In this document: positions 53,497 to 64,000 of the stretch, piece by piece | Layout of the letters: each line of letters opens with the position of its first letter | How positions within the stretch are numbered: position 1 is the first letter of the stretch | Made by a program: the position numbers and the translations under genes | From: Parapristionchus giblindavisi | Lineage: Eukaryota; Nematoda; Chromadorea; Rhabditida; Diplogasteridae | NCBI GenBank assembly: GCA_943737045.1 | Contig: CALSFV010000283.1 | Coordinates: 394,501-458,500, forward strand | Direction: 5' to 3' | Length of the DNA: 64,000 nt | The notes under the pieces: generated by a model | The model's database searches: none | Told to the model about the DNA's origin: nothing | Seen by the model: the letters and a program-made list of their open reading frames with translations, nothing else

Positions 53497-54815
53497 CCCT
53501 TACCATCACTCTATGTACATGCATGGGCGGGCATTGCCCGCTGGAAATGAAAATCGGGGAGTCGGAAGCAGAAAATGGAGCATTTATACGTCATTTTGAG
53601 TGATTTTTTTTGGAAATTCGCGTGGTCGTGTGCCAAAAATCGGGGGGGGGGGGGGATATTTCCGCTAGCGGCAGTGGTGTCCACGTATGACTCTATAATT
53701 GAATAGTTTTGCATTTTGGTATAGCTTTCACTGAAATGTTCCGTAATCGCATACGTTGCATTGCAGGTATCTTCTGGCCTTGATACAACGGCAACTACGA
53801 GCAGCTCCGTCGCATCTACGTCAAAGGCAGTTGTTCCTCCCACACCCACTCCGACTCCTCCGTCTATCTTCACTGCTGCCACACCGTCCAGTCAGCAGAC
53901 TACTACTGTAGTCCCACAATTATTGACTGGAAGAGCGACGAAGAGGACTGTGCACACTCGAAATGTACGGTAGTTACAGTAATCATGATTGATCATGATT
54001 ACAGTATGATTCTTCGAAATATTCGGTGTTTGTAGAGCACTAAAGCAGAGCCGGAATCAGATTTGGAGGAGGACGCGAAAGATGCGGAACAGTAAGTGTT
54101 TTTTTTTAAATAAAGAACGTTAACTTTTACAATTAATCTATTTTTCATATATAGATAAGATAAAAGTGGTTTAGTGTATGTGATGGCGCACTAAAAAATA
54201 GTGGAAAACGGAAAAGGGCGATTTTCCAGGGTCTAAAAAAGCACATGGAAACTCGAAAATTTGAATTCGCGGGCGCGAAAAAAGGTGCGGGAATTCAAAT
54301 TCTGGCTTTCCAACTGCGGTTTTCTGCGGTTTAAAAAGGATGTTAAGTAGGAATTCAAGTTCTTACGCTTCATAAAGGTCGAAAAATGAAATTTCGGTTT
54401 TATATAAGTTTTATAACCGCAGAAAATCCAGTTAGAAAGTCAGAATTTGAAGTCCCGCGCCTTATTCGGGCCCGCGAATTCAAATTTCGTGTTTCCATTT
54501 TCGGTTTTCCAATGTACTTTTTTAGACCCCGGAAAGTCGCCATTTTCCGTTTTCCACTATTTTTTAGTGCGCCATGAGAGTCTTGGACCTGTTATTTCCT
54601 TGACCTAACTAGTGCATAACTCCCCATTTCATTTAACCTTACCATTTTGTCTAAGTCGCCCACGTCGTCTATCCACTACAGCCTCTAAGAGAGCAAAGAA
54701 GGGAGAAGATGATCGAATTGAACGACAGAGGAAGAGAAGAGAGAATGATAGAAGAAACGATAAAGTCGATGATGAGATGAATGAAGAAGAAGATAAGGAT
54801 ACGATTATGAAGTGA
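50190..54815 (+). CDS. Gene P1, about 247 aa, family unknown
   Basis: Proposed exons: 50190-50228, 50569-50643, 51946-52068, 52710-52759, 53072-53114, 53767-53964, 54036-54091, 54656-54815. They total 744 nt, GT-AG throughout, and read through to TGA at 54813-54815. The first exon is the zinc-finger family's start exon (MKGMSGEGGEGVE), so the promoter may be shared or captured. Exons 2-3 are helical, rich in Ala, Glu and Arg (WLAKAAALMKEAAELG, QYRERRQRQLAAIL). Exon 6 is a Ser/Thr/Pro linker with PTPTPTPP. The end is strongly basic then acidic (RQRKRRENDRR; NEEEDK). A further exon with MEQILADAARMRASLDDY (about 50447-50500) may belong but has no clear donor. No known domain was recognised; a nuclear coiled-coil protein is a guess. 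The 3' exons are better supported, by their P2 paralogues, than the link to exon 1. Confidence 0.6.
50651..51036. mobile_element. CACAGCGTTTC element with nested CATACATT MITE
   Basis: TTCACAGCGTTTCGAGAGTG and TATAGAAACGCTGTG are inverted ends. A CATACATTGCC...AAAATGTATG element (about 50824-51014) is inserted with ACTGTGTT on both sides. A simpler copy without the insertion is at 62251-62442. Confidence 0.78.
51195..51356. mobile_element. CATAGGTCGA hAT-like MITE, 8-base TSD
   Basis: TTTCCCCT at 51187-51194 and 51357-51364. It is nested in a CATACATGGGCG-family fragment. Confidence 0.88.
51462..51944. mobile_element. Triple-nested MITE stack
   Basis: The outer TTAA element begins TTAAAGCGACACCCC. 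Within it is CATAGGTCGA element 51586-51937 (CCTTTAAG at 51578-51585 and 51938-51945). Within that is CATAGGTGGGCGCG element 51633-51814 (GTCAGGTT at 51625-51632 and 51815-51822). The stack ends against P1 exon 3, whose acceptor may be the TTAAG of the outer element. Confidence 0.88.
52494..52682. mobile_element. CATACATTTTCGGTACCCTC-family MITE
   Basis: TACATTTTCGGTACCCTCGC and GCGAGGGTATAGCAATGTATG-type ends, in a P1 intron just before exon 4. Confidence 0.7.
52978..53028. repeat. (AAT)n microsatellite
   Basis: Seventeen units upstream of P1 exon 5. The P2 counterpart region (56245) has none. Confidence 0.93.
53419..53492. repeat. (CT)n microsatellite, 37 units
   Basis: Uninterrupted dinucleotide tract in a P1 intron; Ser-Leu frames across it are spurious. 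Confidence 0.95.
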
Positions 54816-54841
54816 GGGAATATTATTTATCTCTTCAATAT

Positions 54842-55554
54842 CATAGGTCGAAAAGTACCGTCAAAACGAAAAAAAGTGAAACATTTGTCAAAATTTTTGA
54901 AAATTTTTGACAAAAGTTCACAAGATTTTGAAAACTTTGAATCATGATATCTAAATGGGGTTGCTAGTTTTTTATTAGATAATGGGGTATTTGAGCATCT
55001 CTGAGCTTGCCTAATTTACCTGTGAAGAATAATTTTGAAATAAATCACTGTGAACGCTGTTTTGTGAACCTGGTATACGGTAGGATTTTCTACAGTATGC
55101 CACTTTTGCAGCCTGATCTTTGCCAAGATCCAAACAGTGCAAATTCGCTATAGGAAGTCAGGTAATGCTATATATGACGATTATTAGACGAAAAAAGCTC
55201 GATGACAGCAGTTTTACAGTAAGATTCTACAGTATGCTACAGTATACCAATTCTGCTGTGGAGCGTTCCCGATTAATTTTTTTCACTTTTGTCGTACATA
55301 ACTGTATGGGGCAAACACATCCACAATGAAAAACCTTAGATAATACGTCATCAAGATCGTGAAAAATGCTCAAACAGGGAATCTTGTGAACTTTTGTCAA
55401 AAATTTTCAAAATTTTTGAAAAATGTTTCACTTTTTTTCGTTTTGACAGTATGTTGCAAAGTACCATGCCTGACCGGATTTTGAGCCAAATTTGCCCAAA
55501 ATCGAAAAACCCGACCGGATTTAGAAAACCGATAACCTAGCTATGCGACCTATG
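54842..55554. mobile_element. 713-base CATAGGTCGA hAT-like element, 8-base TSD
   Basis: TTCAATAT at 54834-54841 and 55555-55562. It is the longest family member here. The interior contains a large inverted repeat (TTTTGACAAAAGTTCACAAG against its complement) but no transposase frame. It lies 27 bases past the P1 stop codon. Confidence 0.87.
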
Positions 55555-55666
55555 TTCAATATCATCATTCTAACCTTTTACTCCCATTCTATATCCATTT
55601 CCTTCATCGGATATTCGAAAAAATCTTGAAAAGAAAACGATTCACTTTTGCACAGAGACAAACATT

Positions 55667-56087
55667 TTAAAGGGACAGTAACCCCTCTACTTTTCGGTGT
55701 TTGAATTTCCGCAATTGTCCCCAACGCGATAACTCTACCACAGATATAGGAAATAATGACAAAAAATAGCAAGTGTCAGGACTCGAACCCGCTCGACCAT
55801 TGCTTCAACCGGACACTTACCATTAGACTATGGGTGTTAGTTGAAAGTGTTTGTATAAGACGTGGGATAAGACTTGATAGGATATGTATATTTTGATTTG
55901 CATATAGCAAGCTAAATTATCGGTGTGACATGCAAAACTAGTGTGCAAAATTTCTTTTCAATCAATGTCAGGCAACACATGGTATGTTGTGGCACAGTTA
56001 TCGTTGTAAGACGCCAATTTTAGATTCGCGGGAATTCAAAATTGGTTTTCCGGACTGTTTTTTTTCAAGGGGTTACTCTCCCTTTAA
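55667..56087. mobile_element. TTAA element with tRNA-like core
   Basis: TTAAAGGGACAGTAACCCC and GGGGTTACTCTCCCTTTAA ends. On the minus strand at 55776-55842 it has an A box (TAGTCTAATGGTAAG) and a B box (GGGTTCGAGTCC). Confidence 0.78.
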
Positions 56088-56284
56088 CGCTTCCTATGAC
56101 GGAAACATATCGATCGAGCACATTAATCGATAATTGATTCCGATGATTATTGATTGACATAATAATGATTGTGCCCCCCCCCCCCCCCCCCCTGTAAAAT
56201 TAGGGCTTTTCGAAACTACCTAACTTCTACCAAGATTCTGCTTAATTCATCGTAATCCGCATTAAAATCGTACATTTTCTTCAG

Positions 56285-61568
<5,284 letters not shown>

Positions 61569-62250
61569 TTTAAAGATGAAGCATTCATCCACAATTCAGA
61601 TCATCCATTAACATCTCCCCGATCGTGAACTAGTGATCTTTGATCTTTGAATTCGATATGTATTTCAATGTTGTTTATCTACCGTATCCCTCCATATATT
61701 CCCCTCCTATCCAATTGTTCTTGTCCCTCCTTTTTTTTCTCTCATGAGATGAGTTTACTATTTTTCCGGTCTTCATCTGTTGCATCATCTTTAGTATTCT
61801 CCTTTCCTATTATATTATATGTTCTCGTCCAGACAGTGAATATTTCGAAGAATCATACTGTAATCATGATCAATCATGATTACTGTAACTACCGTACCAC
61901 TTTTTATATTTCTTTTTCGTCCTTGTCTATCTTTTCTTTTCCCTCAATAGTTTTGAGTCTTGAGATTCTATTCTATAGTATAACTGAGTAGTGTTTGCCT
62001 CTATCCTTGTTTTTGTTTGTTTTGTGGTTATCTGTTTACTGTTTCATATCGAAACCATATTGTTCCCTTGCGTTGTTCGACTTACTCATCCATTCCATTC
62101 AACATACCAATTCTGTTATCGATTCATTCGTAATGATTGATCAATTAAAGTTGTTCTGCCCGAAATATCGTTTTTGTTTCCGCTTGCTTTATCAGTCGGT
62201 TTCAAGTTCCACACTCCATACTTAGCTTGTAGAGCACCATGTACTTTTTC
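61569..62250. other. Downstream region of P2, no gene seen
   Basis: Pyrimidine-rich single-copy sequence. It includes an inverted copy (61850-61900) of the ATCATGATTGATCATGAT hairpin found upstream of STKAEPE exons at 53975 and 60725. Confidence 0.6.
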
Positions 62251-62442
62251 ACAGCGGTTCGAGAGCGCCCATGGTGTAACAGAGAAAAAGGTAGAGTGAA
62301 AAACAGAGAGAGAGAGAGAGAGCACGCAAAAGTGAGAGATACAGACGACGAGAGTACACCACGGCGCAGTCATACCGTAATTTTTTGGCACTTTGCCAAA
62401 ATTTCAATCCGCGCGCTCTCACTGTGTTATAGAAACGCTGTG
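62251..62442. mobile_element. CACAGCGTTTC element, simple copy
   Basis: CACAGCGGTTCGAGAGCGC and GCGCTCTCACTGTG plus TATAGAAACGCTGTG. It lacks the insertion seen in the 50651 copy. Confidence 0.75.
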
Positions 62443-62533
62443 TGTTTTTGTGTACATGTAAATGCACGATCTTTTGGTCTATTACAATAACTAATGATCG
62501 GCAATCAGTCTTGCTAAACATGATAGTTTTCAG

Positions 62534-62647
62534 GTTGTATCTGCCGACGTGGCGCTTTCTGATGACGTCATCGACGGCGAAATGAAACTAATCGATAAGG
62601 AGGAAATGGATGACGAGAGAGAGGAGCTGACGAATGTACCGGATGGG
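62534..62647 (+). CDS. P3: isolated acidic exon(s), gene incomplete
   Basis: A 38-codon open exon lies between a TTTTCAG acceptor (ends 62533) and a GTATAC donor. It encodes VVSADVALSDDV... with EMKLIDKEEMDDEREE, strongly acidic. A short following exon is possible after the acceptor at 62850-62851 (GPEGT, donor at 62869), but it does not join in phase to the exon at 63951. No start or stop was located. It could be part of the same transcription unit as P1 and P2 or of a gene continuing to the right. A 190-base MITE lies directly after the donor. Confidence 0.4.
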
Positions 62648-63042
62648 GTATACGATCATACATTTTTGGCGCCCTCACCGAATTATTTTTATATAGTGGG
62701 CCGATTGAGAAAAATCATTATTTTTCGCTTAACTGTAATCTTTCACTCCAAAAAATGAGCTTTATATAGTGGGTCGACCTTGAAAATGAGCCTTATATAG
62801 TGGGTCAATCCTCACATTGTGTGGGTATGAAAATGTTTGGATGATATGCAGGGCCCAGAGGGCACTAGGTGGGATGAGGACCGAGGAATAATAACTGACT
62901 GGATGATAACCATTTGCATACTTTGTCTATTTATTAACTCTCGTCTCGCATATGCAAATAGTTATCATCATACATTCGGTTATTATTCATCGGTTCTCAT
63001 TCGATCTAGTGCCGGACAGACAGACCGCATTGCCAACGGTTG

Positions 63043-63425
63043 CATACCTGGGCACCACTGCCGCTAGCTGCAATACACCAACAATTTTTGCCACCCGACC
63101 CCCATAGGTCGAAAAGTATGTTACAAAGTACCAAGCCTGACCTGATTTTGCTCCAAAATTTCACAAAAATCGAAACAAACCTGATCGGATTTTAAGCCAA
63201 AATTTCACAAAAATCGAAAAACCTGACCGGATTTTGAGCTAAATTTGCCAAAAATCGAAAAACCTGACCGGATTTTGAAAACCAATAACCTAGCTATTCG
63301 ACCTATGCCGACCCCCCCCCCCCCCGATTTTCCAAAAAAATCACTCAAAATGATGTATAAATGCTCCATTTTTTTGCTTCCGACCCCCATTTTCATTTCC
63401 TGCGGCAATGTCCGCCCACGTATGC
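63043..63425. mobile_element. CATACGTGGGC-family MITE with nested CATAGGTCGA MITE
   Basis: The outer element runs from CATACCTGGGCACCACTG to GTCCGCCCACGTATG. The inner element 63103-63307 is flanked by CCGACCCC on both sides. Confidence 0.85.
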
Positions 63426-63429
63426 ACGG

Positions 63430-63950
63430 TTGCGCCCTCGCTCGCGAACATTCGTTTGGTAGCTGTTGTTAATGCGTGCGTGTGCGATCGTACATAATAT
63501 AATAATATTATTATATTATATTATTATTATATTATTATTATACATGATCACGATTCAGACGCAACATGGATGTCTGGCAGTTCTTTAGTCCGATTTAAAA
63601 AAAAGTAGTTCAAATTTGTATATTTTGAAAAAATAAGAGTGAGAAAAGGTTTAAAAATCTTATTTATGTAAGTAGAGGGTGGGTAAAAGCTGAAAATGAG
63701 CCGTATAGAGTGGGTCGATCCTCGCCCCCTTTCGCTATTTGAAAGAAATCAGAGGTAAATGGACTGTCAATCGGTTTTAACAAAATACACTCGTGTTTTA
63801 CCAAAAAATTACACAATGCGGACGGATTTTTAATTAAAAAAAAACTCCAAAATACGGTCGGGCTGCATAGTTTGCAACGTACTTTTCTACCTATGGTTGC
63901 TGTCCTGAATTCCTCTCGAAGAAAACGTTAAAATACACTATTGTTTTCAG
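63430..63950. other. Intron-like sequence, no gene seen
   Basis: A/T-rich sequence with an ATT/ATATT tract (63496-63545) and fragments of CATAGGTCGA-family and TATAGTGGGTC-type MITEs. Confidence 0.5.
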
Positions 63951-64000
63951 TTCGAATCCACGCGAGCTCGTGAGATAAAGGAGGAAGAGACGGGGCAGGA
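63951..64000 (+). CDS. Partial second exon of a plus-strand zinc-finger family copy
   Basis: A GTTTTCAG acceptor at 63943-63950 is followed by an open frame beginning FESTRAREIKEEETGQ, cut by the window edge. It is the clear homologue of exon 2 in genes 1-5 (compare FESPRDREIKEEE in gene 4). No new start exon was seen between 62.9 and 63.95 kb, so its partner may be the start exon at 50190, which would place P1-P3 inside a 13.7-kb intron, or an unseen exon. Confidence 0.6.

Overview
The window is animal nuclear DNA, most likely from a nematode. The evidence is multi-exon genes with GT-AG introns, many 3' splice sites of the TTTTCAG or TTTNCAG type, AT-rich introns of about 100-5,000 bases, very many short DNA transposons (MITEs), and no bacterial gene layout. 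The species call is an inference from style, because no protein here was recognised by name. All coding models were built by hand from splice sites, reading phase and comparison between copies.

Minus strand, 1-49 kb: a head-to-tail array of five paralogues of one C2H2 zinc-finger gene. Four are complete: gene 2 (5,327-12,945; 540 aa), gene 3 (13,711-25,464; 589 aa), gene 4 (27,080-35,732; 485 aa) and gene 5 (36,800-48,991; 482 aa). Gene 1 (139-3,058) runs off the left edge. In every complete copy all 11-13 exons join in phase with no stop. The plan is a 12-13 aa start exon, an acidic N-terminal half built from small exons rich in the SUMO-acceptor pattern (hydrophobic)-K-x-E, a split first finger, a second finger, a long linker exon, two further fingers and a short terminal exon. 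Fingers 1, 2 and 3 are each divided by an intron. The acidic exons are gained, lost and duplicated between copies.

Plus strand, 50-64 kb: an inverted copy of the gene-5 promoter and start exon lies at 50,190, head to head with gene 5. Downstream of it are in-phase exons of two related genes of unknown family (P1, 50,190-54,815; P2, 56,285-61,568), further exons (P3, 62,534-62,647), and a second-exon homologue of the zinc-finger family at the right edge (63,951 onward). P2 is also very rich in (hydrophobic)-K-x-E motifs.

Between the exons, most DNA is transposon-derived. There are hAT-like MITEs with 8-base target duplications, many sharing CATA...TATG ends; palindromic elements in TTAA sites; Mutator-like elements with 9-10-base duplications; a TA-site MITE; a Transib-like element; tRNA-derived repeats; ATT microsatellites; and a 447-base GATA tract. 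Because the gene units are paralogous, one copy often supplies the empty site for another, so many insertions can be dated relative to the duplications. No transposase gene was seen, so every element appears non-autonomous.
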